64,000 nucleotides of DNA, from NCBI RefSeq assembly GCF_005239225.2, contig NC_133300.1:3873875-3937874 (forward strand), read 5' to 3'. Origin of the DNA: Populus alba (lineage: Eukaryota > Streptophyta > Magnoliopsida > Malpighiales > Salicaceae). This document shows positions 21,722 through 32,781 of this stretch, piece after piece (the stretch's first letter is position 1; each line of letters starts with the position of its first letter). The notes beneath the pieces are model-generated. The model did not search any database. It was not told the origin of the DNA and saw only the letters and a program-made list of their open reading frames with translations. A program made the position numbers and the translations under genes.

Positions 21722-23047
21722 ATGGTTAAACTCAGTACTGCATGTGCTTCAAGAATGAATATCGAATTTGAAGGAGCAAGAGCATCAAATGGGGAAGATT
21801 ATGATATGACTAGAAATATTATGACACGGCTTAACATTAAGTTGGATTCGTCCCCACCTCAACAGGACCTGTCTAAGCGCTGTATCTACAAGGTTCCCAA
21901 TTTGCTTAGAAACGTAAAACCGGAAGCCTACACTCCACAACTGATTTCAATAGGTCCTCTTCACCACGGCGATGCCAAACTAGAGATCATGGAAAGGGAG
22001 AAATTGATATGTTTTAGAGAGTTTAAAAGGAATCATAGGATGAGTGAGGAGAGAATTATGGATCTTGTGAACATCATTCGGAATAAAGAAAAGAATATCC
22101 GACAATATTATTCAAAGAACTTCGACAAAATTGGGGGCATGGATTTCATAGAGATGATCCTGCTGGATGCCGTCTTCATTATTGAGTTTATAAAGGAGTC
22201 AAATGATGGTCCTAAGAATTTAGAGCCTTGGATGATGTTCGACATAAAAGAAGACTTGAAGCTACTTGAAAACCAACTACCTTTCTTCATTATTGAGGAA
22301 ATATATGACGAGGTCCATAGCGCTCGCCAAGAGTTACCAAGCATTCCTTTTCTTCGTCTTGCTACCTTACATTTTGGAAAGAATGCGTTTCCAGATTTAA
22401 TGCGGGTAAACAACGACCCGAAAGTAAAGGAAAGCAGGCACCTCACTGATTTACTTAGGAATTTAATGCTGCATGGAGTCAGTGAGAGAGATTTTACTTT
22501 CCGTAATATCAAGCTGAAATATAGCGCCGTCATGCTTCGCAAGGCAGGAGTGAGGTTTCGGGTCGCCGAAGAGAAATGCATGGTTAATATAAGATTTGAG
22601 AAAGGAGTGTTGGAAATGCCACGCTTGGAAGTTGATTACAGCTTCGAACGTTTTGTACGAAATATCATGGCCTTGGAGCAGTGCTACAAACCGTTTGAAG
22701 CTTACATATGCAATTACATTAAGTTTCTGGACCATCTTATCAACAGTGCAGAAGACGTGGGTTTGCTAGTCCGAAAGGGAATCATTCTCCACTGGCTAGG
22801 TGACGATGCCGCACTTTCAAATATGATTAACAAGCTTAACGAAAATATTGGCGAAACTTCCACTTGTTACGATGATATCTGTCAGAAGATGAATGACCAT
22901 GGAAAGAACCGCTGGAACTATAGAAAGGCAACCTTGAAACTTGTATATTTCACCAATGTTTGGAGAAGTACGGCAACTGTTGCAGCAGCTATCCTGCTGA
23001 TCCTCACGTTGATACAGACTATCACTTCCGTAAAATCGCTATTCTAG
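21722..23047 (+). CDS. DUF247 / UPF0481 family protein, intact copy B
   Basis: A single-exon gene of 441 residues, the only intact host-type gene in the window. The family signature begins at residues 54-59 (CIYKVP) and includes RNVKPEAYTPQ and ISIGPLHHG (about 64-83). The central part has LLENQLPFFI, also typical. A hydrophobic C-terminal segment (about 417-436, AAAILLILTLIQTI) followed by a short basic tail predicts a C-terminal membrane anchor. I chose the ATG at 21722. The frame is open nine codons further upstream but only from TTG. The biochemical role of most DUF247 proteins is unknown. Some grass members act in self-incompatibility, which cannot be transferred here. It is one of at least three copies in the window. 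The others are broken. Confidence 0.93.
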   Translation: MVKLSTACASRMNIEFEGARASNGEDYDMTRNIMTRLNIKLDSSPPQQDLSKRCIYKVPNLLRNVKPEAYTPQLISIGPLHHGDAKLEIMEREKLICFREFKRNHRMSEERIMDLVNIIRNKEKNIRQYYSKNFDKIGGMDFIEMILLDAVFIIEFIKESNDGPKNLEPWMMFDIKEDLKLLENQLPFFIIEEIYDEVHSARQELPSIPFLRLATLHFGKNAFPDLMRVNNDPKVKESRHLTDLLRNLMLHGVSERDFTFRNIKLKYSAVMLRKAGVRFRVAEEKCMVNIRFEKGVLEMPRLEVDYSFERFVRNIMALEQCYKPFEAYICNYIKFLDHLINSAEDVGLLVRKGIILHWLGDDAALSNMINKLNENIGETSTCYDDICQKMNDHGKNRWNYRKATLKLVYFTNVWRSTATVAAAILLILTLIQTITSVKSLF

Positions 23048-23838
23048 GATTTTATCTTGTTTAGGTTCATTATTCCTACGTAATGATGGGCTGGACTGTT
23101 ATTGTTTAGATTGCCGTTTCATTTTGGGTTTGTGTAGTTCTGAACTAATAACATCGTATCAAATTCTTGTTGTATTGTCCTAAAATTGAGTTTGTACTTG
23201 TTTCCTCTCAAAATTCTCTTCTTTTAAGATCATCTTCAGATTAAACGAAACCTCAATAATTAATGCATGATCTCGGTTTCAATATCCCCATCTCACCACC
23301 AACGAATTTATCAGGTTTTATATGTTGTTGATCACTTTTTTTCTTGTTTAATACCTGGATATTTTTTTATTATTATTATTTATTATGTAAGTCTCTAGTG
23401 AGCTTGAAAATATTTAAACTTGTAATTATTAAAAAATAAACTCAAAACATGATCAATTAAATTATTTCTTAATGTTATACCCAGGAATTTTTTATTTTAA
23501 AAGGAAGTGGATAGCAGCAACGGTACTTTTCCATGTCTCTTATATAAATAGGGGATAGAGGGACCATTTCTTGTACTTGTACTATCTTCTATTTTTCATC
23601 TTTTCTGCTCATGAACAATTACATGTCCATATTTATTAAATCTGTCAGGTTTTATTCAATCAATTTTCCTCCTGTTTAATACCTTAACTTTTTTAAAAAA
23701 TCTTTTTAATGTAAGGTATTAAACCTTAAAATGTCTATAATAAGTGTTATGCTTAATATAATGTTGTTACTAAACATAGAGATGGATGTACCTAAATATC
23801 TAAATGCATATGTGAAGGATGAGACTTGACTTTGATAT
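23048..23838. other. 3' flank of DUF247 gene B
   Basis: Collinear with the flank of copy A. No independent gene. The start of the spacer block with copia remnant lies at about 23545. Confidence 0.6.
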
Positions 23839-24057
23839 GTGAGATTTAGGCATATAAATTTTGATAGCTTGAAGATAATGACACAAAACAAGATGTTGAA
23901 GGGTCTACCATCCATTATACACCCAAATCAGTTATGTGAAGGATGTTTAATGGGTAAGCAATTTCATAAGAGTTTTCCGAATAAGGTTACATCAAGAGCA
24001 AGTCAACCCCTACAAGAAATATGTATCGATGTTTGTGGTCCCATCAAACTATACTGA
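23839..24057 (+). pseudogene. Copia pre-integrase remnant 3
   Basis: Third copy of the 72-codon zinc-finger fragment (RFRHINFDSL, LCEGCLMGKQF, DVCGPIK). It lies 0.8 kb after DUF247 copy B, as copy 1 lies 0.87 kb after copy A. It starts with GTG and ends at the same TGA. One conserved residue of the RFGH motif is changed to RFRH. Confidence 0.72.
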
Positions 24058-25080
24058 AATTTCAGCAAAGTCTTCTCTATACCAGGAGATTCCACATTAT
24101 CAACTAGAACTTGTTCTCAATTTAACAATCATCAAACACAACTTAAACATCATCCAATCATCTTGGACATTCTTGTATCAATGGAATTAAAATAACATTC
24201 AATCCCATATTCCAACACTTCCATCGTTGTAATTTATTTATCATATAAATTTTATAAATAAATATACAGATTATCATAAAAACATCAGAAGTTAATTATA
24301 TGCATTCATAATTTTGTCATAACAAAGAGTTATAAATCATAAAAATTGATTAACATATTCTAATTTAAATAGTTTAGTAGGAAAAAAAAAGATTCACGTT
24401 TCTTACATGCCAAGTAGATATTACAAAAGAAATATAGATTACATAATTATTAATTTTAACAAAATAAGATCCTATATATTTATCAATTTGCTAAGAGGGG
24501 AAGTACCTTTAATTTAATTCAACATAAATATGGCAAAGTTACTTAATAAACAAAACAAACAGCCTTAAATTTTGCTTTCATTGCAACTATATTATTTCAT
24601 TGTCAATTATTTCTTTTACAAACCAATTAATCTTAATTAATTCAATACAAATTGTAGTCACCCTCAACCCTGAGTTACCGACCCATTTTTGGGTCTTCGC
24701 TCACGCATTTGGATATTTATTTTCATCCTTCATATCTAGGAGATAATCCGTCGTCGGGCAATTAAGTCTCTCTACCTATTTTTTGGGTGCTAGTTTCCTC
24801 ACTAGTTAATTAGTTCCTCCACCTATTACCGGATATTAGTTTCATTTCTGAGAAACTATCTCCCATGCTTATTATTGAGCACGAGTCCCCTTACCGGGAA
24901 GCTAGTTCCTTCGCTAATTATCGTAGTTCCATTACCAAGAAGCTAGTTCCTTTACTTATTAGTGAGCACTAGTCCCATTACCGAAAAGCCAACTCTTTAT
25001 CTTCAATTTTTCCACATGAATTAAAATTCTACATTGATAATTGATTCACTTTTAAAAACTTGATAAATAAAAGAATTAAA
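24058..25080. repeat. Unit B spacer homologous to 9836-10870
   Basis: Collinear copy of the unit A spacer, including the degenerate TTACCGGGAAGCTAGTTCC-like repeat (24890-25000). Homology ends at about 25080. Confidence 0.7.
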
Positions 25081-26185
25081 GTGTTAAACACCAACCTATT
25101 GTTGAAGCTCTTGGCACGTCCCCCTGCTGCTAAAGTTATAAAAATAAATGTACCACTGTTAATATTAAGACCTCTCCAGTACCAACAGGTATACATCATT
25201 ATATTTCATTTCACTCTTACTACCTTAACAATTTAGTTCTAATATTACGACAACTCTTAAACAAAAATAAATGTTAGCCAACCCCGCTCAATCTATCTTA
25301 ACGATTTAAAACACAGTTTCTTATTATAATTGTAACTAAAGTTATAAAAATTCAGTTTTGGGCATGACTTGTTTCTTTTGAAACCTAAGATTTGAAATTG
25401 TCCATTACAATTTTCAGCTTGACCTCCCCTCATATTTTGATCTATATTTGGATTTTTAGAGTTCCAAATTAAGCAATGTCAATCTTGTTGGAAAAAATAA
25501 CACCTCAGGTTATAACTCCCATGAAGAAAAGTATCTTAAATTTTATCATTTTCATGCCCTAATCTACTTTATACTTTAAAAGACAAGGTTGTCCAGTTTT
25601 CCTTTCTATGGCTTTACAATAAACCGAACATTCTTATTCAATTTCTCACCATTCAAACAATCATTTCCATGTTATTTACATTATAACATCATTAAATACA
25701 ACTCTATAAAACTTATCAACCCAGCTCATATTTATTTAAAATAATCAAAACTATTTCAAGAAAAAAACATGCTTATGGTAGGAATCCATACCAAATTTAC
25801 ATTCCAAAATATTAGCATAGTCGTATATACTTCCAATTCATCACAAACATTTATCATAATTCACACTAACAATAGTAGTGTAATGAGATAAAAATGTATA
25901 TTTTCCATTAATTTACCCCTTATATGCAAAATCAACCAATCACAACGATTCTCATCTCTAAGTTCTATGACCATTCTCAAGGTCTCAATTCACAATGAAA
26001 TTAACCCCATCTTTTCATTTAATTCTCAAGTCCCCCCCCCCATTTTCTAATTGATTTCTCCTCTTATCATTTCATTTCAATTTTTCCCTTGTCATTAAGT
26101 TTTAATTCCCTCAATTTTAATTTAACTCATTTTATTTTCAGGTTAAAATTTTTAACATTTCATAAAGAATTTAATCGAGAGTTTA
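25081..26185. other. AT-rich spacer
   Basis: No gene recognised. Contains a C9 run near 26032-26040 and scattered AT-rich sequence. Confidence 0.45.
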
Positions 26186-26640
26186 TATTAAAGTTGAACA
26201 ACGCCTTGTATAGATTGAAGCAAGCCCCTCGGGATGGATTTTTTTTAAAAGAATGGACTTGTTAAATGCCCTTATAAATATGCTATCCATGTGAAGATTA
26301 AAAAAAAAGAAAAAGTAATGATACTCTTATTGTATGTTTATATGTTGATGATTTGATCTTTACAAGAAACAATCCAAAGATGTTTAGAGACTTCAAATAA
26401 GCAAGATATCCGGTATTTCATGATAAAAGAAAGCATATTGACAGAAGATTTCATCATCTATAAGATTACATTGCAAATAAGAAAGTTAAAGTCAAGAACG
26501 TGAAGACACAAAACCAAGTAACAGATATATTCACAAAGTCACTCAAATATGATGTTTTTATCAAGATAAAAGATGTGTTGGAAGTTATGAAGAAATCAAG
26601 TTTAATGGATGTTGAAAATAAATCAGATTTTGGTTTTGAA
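26186..26640 (+). pseudogene. Decayed copia RT and RNase H remnant
   Basis: Broken plus-strand frames read KLNNALYRLKQAPR, then a shifted frame LLLYVYMLM where RTs have the YVDD region, then KTQNQVTDIFTKSLKYDVF, the RNase H tail of copia polyproteins. Stops and frameshifts are numerous and most of RT is missing. It is followed by LTR-like sequence. It differs in sequence from the copia element at 12652. Confidence 0.75.
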
Positions 26641-26649
26641 AAAAAGAGG

Positions 26650-26935
26650 AACCGGTCCACCGGATAGAATAAGTTCAAATGGTGGACCATTTCAATTAGC
26701 AAAATATATTTTTTATTCAGATTATGATTTTTTTTATATTAGTTTTAATTCTTTGATTGACTATGATTTTGTGCCTATAAAAAGGCTTGTAATTTAGCAT
26801 TAGAAAGCAACATAAAAAAGTGAGAGAATAACTTAATAAAAATATACATTCCTCTCAATCTTCTTTTTATTCTTGAGTTTTTGAATTTGCATTACTATTT
26901 TGATCTTATACCACACATGTTCTTCTTCCAACAAA
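26650..26935 (+). repeat. Probable LTR remnant after copia debris
   Basis: It follows the RNase H tail directly and contains CCTATAAAAAGGCTTGTAA (26777-26795), a TATA box followed by the usual R-like region. There is no second copy in the window to define its borders, so the ends are approximate. Confidence 0.45.
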
Positions 26936-27189
26936 AATCAAACATTTAATTTGAACAATTTAAAATTATAATACTTTTACTTGACAAATCACCCCATGTT
27001 GGTACAAGTCTACACAGTTCCAATCTAGGAAGCAAGAATTGGTCTTGTCAAGTAATTAAACATTGTATAAACTGAATGATACTTAGTTTTTTTTTTTAAA
27101 ATATTATTGAATTAAGTAATAACTTTACTATGTTCTGCTAGATGTAGTTTATCGGCTTTACATTATGAGCCCTGCTCTCTCTACGTTGC

Positions 27190-27450
27190 TTTCCAGCTGA
27201 GTCTGCGTGGTGGCCAAAAAGAGTGACCCTGCGTCGTGCAGTCGGTGCTCAACAAAGCATGAGGCTGGTGGGGGTATGTGTGAATAGTGAAGCAGTAGAT
27301 ATGGCGGTGAAGGAGATAATGCAAGGTGAGAAAGCAGAGGAAACGAGGAGTAGAGCAAATAGTTTTGGGGATATGGCAACGAAAGCTGTTGAAGATGGAG
27401 GCTCATCTTACGATGATTCTAGTCCGGTGGATTTTACGAGTGATATAGGG
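27190..27450 (+). pseudogene. UDP-glycosyltransferase C-terminal remnant
   Basis: The plus-strand frame reads VGVCVNSEAVDMAVKEIMQG, then EKAEETRSRAN, then MATKAVEDGGSSYDD. This matches the C-terminal end of plant family 1 UDP-glycosyltransferases: the helix with a VxxxMxGEKAEExRxRA pattern followed by AVExGGSSYxDL. After SSYDD the reading departs from the family. The sugar-binding PSPG box and everything upstream are absent. A short truncated remnant. Confidence 0.8.
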
Positions 27451-29028
27451 AGACGATGTGAAATTCACCCATCTGTTCTTAAAATGTCTCATCCACCAAG
27501 AATACTATCCTGAATGGCAAATGGAATTGGTAGCAGTCTTTGTTAGCTTTCAACAGTCTTGATGCTCTCTTCCTGAACAGATTGAATCACGGCGGGCTGA
27601 GCATCGGCGGATTCTGTACTCCTCCGCTGTAAAATACATAATATGTGCTCAGAGAATGATGATCTTGCTCCTTATCTAGACATTTGCAATCTCGGAGTTT
27701 TTGCGTTCATTTTACTCTTTCCCGCCCCTTATCTTGGAGTTTTTGCTCTTTTTGCAAATTATTTCCTAGCTCAAAAGGGATTCTACTTGCTTGAAAATAA
27801 TACTAATCAAATCAATTTAGAACTCAGAACTCCTCAAGTGAGAGACCAAGTTCTTCGAGGTTGAGTTGTTGTCTCCAAGGCTATTTCTGTCACATATAAA
27901 GCCTCTTAAATCGCGACTCTTCTTCTCCTTTTCCTTGTAGGAAACTCTCTTTGTCCAGTTGCCACAAGAAAACTTCCTCTGTTTTCCAACTTATAGAAAA
28001 TGGAGTTCGATGGTGGTTTTATCTTGTAAATAATTGTGATTTGTGAGTGTTTTTATTCTAATTGACTTATAGTTTTTAAATAGATTAGAAGATGTTTCGC
28101 AGTTAAAAATAAATTTATTGAGATTTTTATAATGTTTTCAAAATATTTTTAGATAAAAATATATTAAAACTTGGTATTTTAAGATACACAAAACTTTGAT
28201 AATGAAAAAATATTATTATAGTATACTTTAGGCATAATTTTCAAATCTGACCAAGAATCTTACTGAAAAAAAGGTATTGATATTGGTTCCTAAGTTAACT
28301 TATGGGTTATTAAATTATTTTTATTAAAACAACATCATTTTTATTTTTATTTTAAAAAAATTAATATTAATCTAGTCATGTCTATATTAGGCATGACCAA
28401 ATCGGTTAAATATCTTTTTATAATTCAACTTAAAACTCAAACCAGATCGAACTCTCAAATATAAATTTCTCGAATTAACTCTATATTTAACAAATGTATT
28501 TTTAAAACATCCTAAGAAAATAAAAGATACAAACTAAGTTTATTGAGTGGTTGTTTGGGATTGTGGTGACAATTTCTTTTTAAAATGTTTTTTACTTAAA
28601 AATATATAAAATAATTTATTTTTAATATTAACATATCAAAATAATTTAAAAATACTAAAAACTTAATTAAAAATTAAATTTAAATAAACAGTATTTTCAT
28701 CACAATATCAAACACATTTTAATTTCAAAATATGTTTAGCAAATTAAAAATGTGTTTAGTAGTAATTCACTATTGTTTTATCAAATTTTAATTTTTTTTA
28801 TTTTAAATTAATATATATATTTTTTATTTTATTTTTATTTTAATATCAAAAATAAATTTTAAAAATTAAAAAAAATATATTATTTTAATATATTTTTAAA
28901 TAAAAAAAATATTTTAAAAAATAATAACCCAAAATTAATTTGATTGCAATTTCAATGGAAATGAAAACGAGGCAAAAATGTCACGTGCATCACACGTGAC
29001 AGGAAGGCCAGTTTATGTGACAGAGAAA
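27451..29028. other. AT-rich spacer
   Basis: No convincing gene. A 73-codon open stretch at 27643-27864 has no recognisable domain. 28560-28930 is highly AT-rich low-complexity DNA. Confidence 0.45.
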
Positions 29029-32000
29029 ATGGAGAGAGATTGCGAGACAGCATAGGAGACCTGCTAAAATTCACTCTTGAATCCCACGTTAACCAAACGC
29101 TAGAATTCAATCTGGGACTCTCCAAAGAGTTCTGCATTGACCTCCTAGAAGAAGACCCAAATGACATGTCATGTCATGTAACTGTCCAGCAACGGGTAAT
29201 GAAAAACCGTGAAAAAAAGTTTTCTGTGTTTTTTTTTTCAATTATTTGATTAAAGATTTGATTTTTATGCATAAATAATTGAATGGACTGCAGATTCTTT
29301 TGATGGGGTCGCTCAATATCCTTTGTATAAGCGTTTAGTTTTGTATCATTCTGTAAAGTGTGGTGCTTTATGGAGAACTCATGTGAAGATGATGTTTTGT
29401 GATGAAGATAGTAACTTGAAGTAGAAATAAGAGAATTGGAATCAGTTGATTAAAGAAAAGGGACTTGAATTGATAAATGTAAGCATTTTCTGTTGGTTAT
29501 TGAGTGTTTTTAATTAATATTGATTGGTGATTTACGGGTTTTTCTTTGTCGGGTTTTGGAGGGTGTATTTTGTGAAATTCATGTTCAAGAACCTTACTTT
29601 TCACTCTTGAAAGGTGTTGTTTTTGTTTCTTTGATATGTGGTTTTTCCATCTTTTTTAGTTTTCATTTTTTTAATATATTATCTGCTGTTTATGTGGTTC
29701 AAGACATTTTCTTTTGTAACCTGGGGTTGTGTGTGTAGATGGGAGCAAAACAGTCGAAGGAAGGTGTGCTACTGGTGATTACATAATGTAGATGGTTTGC
29801 CATATGCTTCAAGTACATCATCATGAATATTTGCAAGTTTATGATTGTGCAACCTTTGAAGAACTCTCTTCAAGAAAGTGGATGGATGTCTTTATTTTCG
29901 TATATATTTTTGTAGCTTATATTCAGTTTGTTTTGCTATAGAATTGGGCTGGGAGATGTGATACTCATAAACAAAACTGTGGTGAGTTGAGCCTGCATTG
30001 TCGAGATATAATCATTCATTTATATTTTCAGTATGGGCTATATACTTTTATCTGTTTCCTGAATGTTCACAGATATGCTTCATTTTTTAAGATGTTGCAA
30101 GCTGAGAGTCTCAAGAAAGTCCTTCCTGGAGTTAAAACTGTTGAAGAAGGTAAACCTAGTTCTGTGTTGATGTTTATGCGTTGCTGTCGAAATGATGTTC
30201 TCAGTTGAGACATAGCGAGGATGACTTGCTAGAATAAGCTGTTATACCTTGTAACTGCCTATAATGCTGGTAAAATCCAAGATTTTAGTTTGGCTAGTTA
30301 GGGATAAGGAGTAGGGTTTCTGTTATTTGTGCATAACAGTTACTGGGTAGTAAACTTCTAAATATTTCGGTTTGCATTTGTGCAAGAATCTTTACATTAC
30401 ACTCCTTGCTCCCAGAAATCATTTAAAACCTGTATTGTTTGAAATGAGAGACTTGTTGAAAAAATTGTTACTGGTGATTGCGTTCTTGAATTTATAAGGT
30501 CTGAATTGTATAACAGAGCAAACCGGGTGTCAAGATTTATAGGAAATTATATGCAGAAGAAAAGGAAGTGTCTAATGGTGTCCTGGCAATCTGTGTTTCA
30601 AAACTGGCTGCCCAGCCATACCTTTCTCTGGATAGCATACCTTCCTGACCCTTTTGATTCCTATGTTTCATGTGTGGGACTTAAGTTTAATTTTATAATG
30701 GAGATCTTTGGGATACAGATGTGACATAATATTTATCATGTGGATCATGTTTTGAAATAGTCATACCTGTAAAATGGCTTTTAGAGTTAAAAGTTCTGGT
30801 TATTTTGGTGTCTCTAATGCAGGGATTGAATTATGAAGGTGTTTAAAGTCAACAGGGTACTGCAGGTACTGGTTGAACAGTTTCTAATGCCCTACCTATT
30901 CCAAGATCGACACTTCTCTCATCCTTCATTTTTCCATATAATCTGAATGTAAGATCATGGTGCATAATGTATTGTTTCATGCCGTAAGCTATCTCAAGAG
31001 ATTTTTTTTTAGCTTTTTCTGGGCCCTATGATAAGAAATTGGGTTGCATTGAATTGATCTGTTCAAAATTTGGATTCAATAGAAAGTCATAGTAGAGAAA
31101 GCTCATAGGAGAATTTACTTATCTCTTAAAATGCAAACAATGACTATTCTAGGGAGAGCAATCATCTACCTTGTTTTTTCTTAATATCTGATATGTTAAT
31201 CGATCTTGTTCCAATTTAGTCATCCGTGAGAGAATTATTTTGTACAAAGGGAACAATTTCTTGCTTGCTGGACTTAATATTCATGTTGCCTTTAGACCCC
31301 TCAAGTAGTGGCAACCAAGGTTGATTTTCAGCATTCTTTGTGGGTACATTTCCTAACGTTTTTTTCCTTTTTGTCAAACTGTCAAGGAAGCAGCTGTCTT
31401 CTCAGTTCATTATATGTTTGAGCAGGTTTATGCATGCCAATTGTAGAATTGTTTCAAGCTTGATTTTGTAAATATATTGTGGTTCATGATTCTAAGGTTT
31501 TTTATTTATTGGCTTGAGATCAAAGGCAGTGCCTTGGCAAAGCATGCTGAAAGGAGCAGCGATAGATTTCAGTCCACTAACCGCTTGGGGTGTTCTTGGT
31601 GGAAGTGGTGAGTACCTTTCAGGATTTCAGTCCTTGATCGAGATTTCTTACTTCATTATTCTGTATGGAATTTATCTTACAACTAACCACTTTGCAAGAC
31701 TTGTCATTCATTTCTAGATTTGTCAGTGACACAAACATCGCCCACTCACACTCAACAACCACTGTTACATAGATACTCACTTTCCAATTCCATTTGCAGT
31801 ACTATGGTTGAATATTATAGTGGTAATCTTAGTGCTATAGCTAGGATGTTGTGTTTTAAATAAAAGCCAAAGCATAAGTTTCTCTTGAGGAAATGAAGAC
31901 GAAACCTCTTTGATATGCATTTGAAAACTCTTTCTGCAAATTATAAGGTCAAAGGTTCAAACTTTTTCCAACAACCAAACATCCATAAAACTCTTGCTAA

Positions 32001-32346
32001 ATGCGTCACTTATTATAAGAAAATGGATGTGTCTTGCAAGTTACATGGTTGTGCAGGGCTATGGTCCATTGTTAAGGAATTGAGTTTCTCATGACCAAAA
32101 AGAACACATGGACTTTTCTTTTGTTGGCCTTACCATTGCATGCTTGGTGACTATCTAATATATTATCATCACTTTTATCTTACTAAATTCTACAAAAAAA
32201 TAGGCTTGCAATGGATGTCATAAATCGCTTAATAGCTGCTTCTTGCTGGCAAAACATTCATGCTGTTCCACAACACGGGGCTGTCTTTGGGATAAGGGTA
32301 GTTGATGGTTATGGAGCAGCATGTTGATCTAAGGATGGAACGAAGG
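29029..32346 (+). pseudogene. ASCH-domain gene, multi-exon pseudogene
   Basis: Exon-sized blocks in order match a plant ASCH (PUA-like, putative RNA-binding) protein: LKFTLESHVNQTLEFNLGLS (29040-29195, donor GTAATG), YPLYKRLVLYHS (29294-29478), EIHVQEPYFSLLK (to 29611), SKTVEGRCATGDY (29739-29786), HRYASFFKMLQAESLKKVLP (about 30068-30148), EEKEVSNGVLAICVSKL (about 30526-30640), PIPRSTLLSSFIFPYN (to 30949), SALAKHAERSSDRF (about 31525) and AMDVINRLIAASCW with GAVFGIRVVDGYGA (32205-32346). Breaks: a 2-bp insertion just after the likely ATG, two stops in exon 2, two in the block near 30850, and TGA in the last block. Introns remain, so this is a decayed gene or segmental copy and not a processed one. 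Confidence 0.8.
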
Positions 32347-32635
32347 TATATTTATGCTATTGTAGTGATCCTTGCAACTTCATGTATACTTGCATTGATG
32401 GATAACGTGCTAGGAAACAGAAAAACATGTACAGATGAATAAGGGTTGGCTTAGGCTTAAAACATGCTAAATTTTCAAGAAAAACATGAAAGTTATGCTA
32501 ATTGAGGCCTCTTTTTTCTTGTGGATAAAAGAACAAATTCCAAAAATCTGGAGAAGACATCCAAAAGAGAAGAATAAGAGAGAGAGCACCAAAGGCAATG
32601 TATAAGAGCACCTAAATCCCATTAAGACCCTATTC

Positions 32636-32651
32636 TATTCTATACTGTTCT
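32636..32651. repeat. LINE target-site duplication, left copy
   Basis: TATTCTATACTGTTCT, repeated exactly at 39558-39573. Confidence 0.88.
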
Positions 32652-32781
32652 TTTTTTTTTGATAGTAAACGAGATAATTATATATTAAATAAGCAGCCCT
32701 ATCAAGTAAGTGGGGCTGAACGAAAGATAGAATACAATGGGAATATGAAGAAAGAAAAGACCAAAGTGATGAGGGACTTAA

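Noticed and set aside
27643..27864. 73-codon ORF MCSENDDLAPYL...
   Set aside because: No similarity recognised, no promoter or splice context, in a decayed region.
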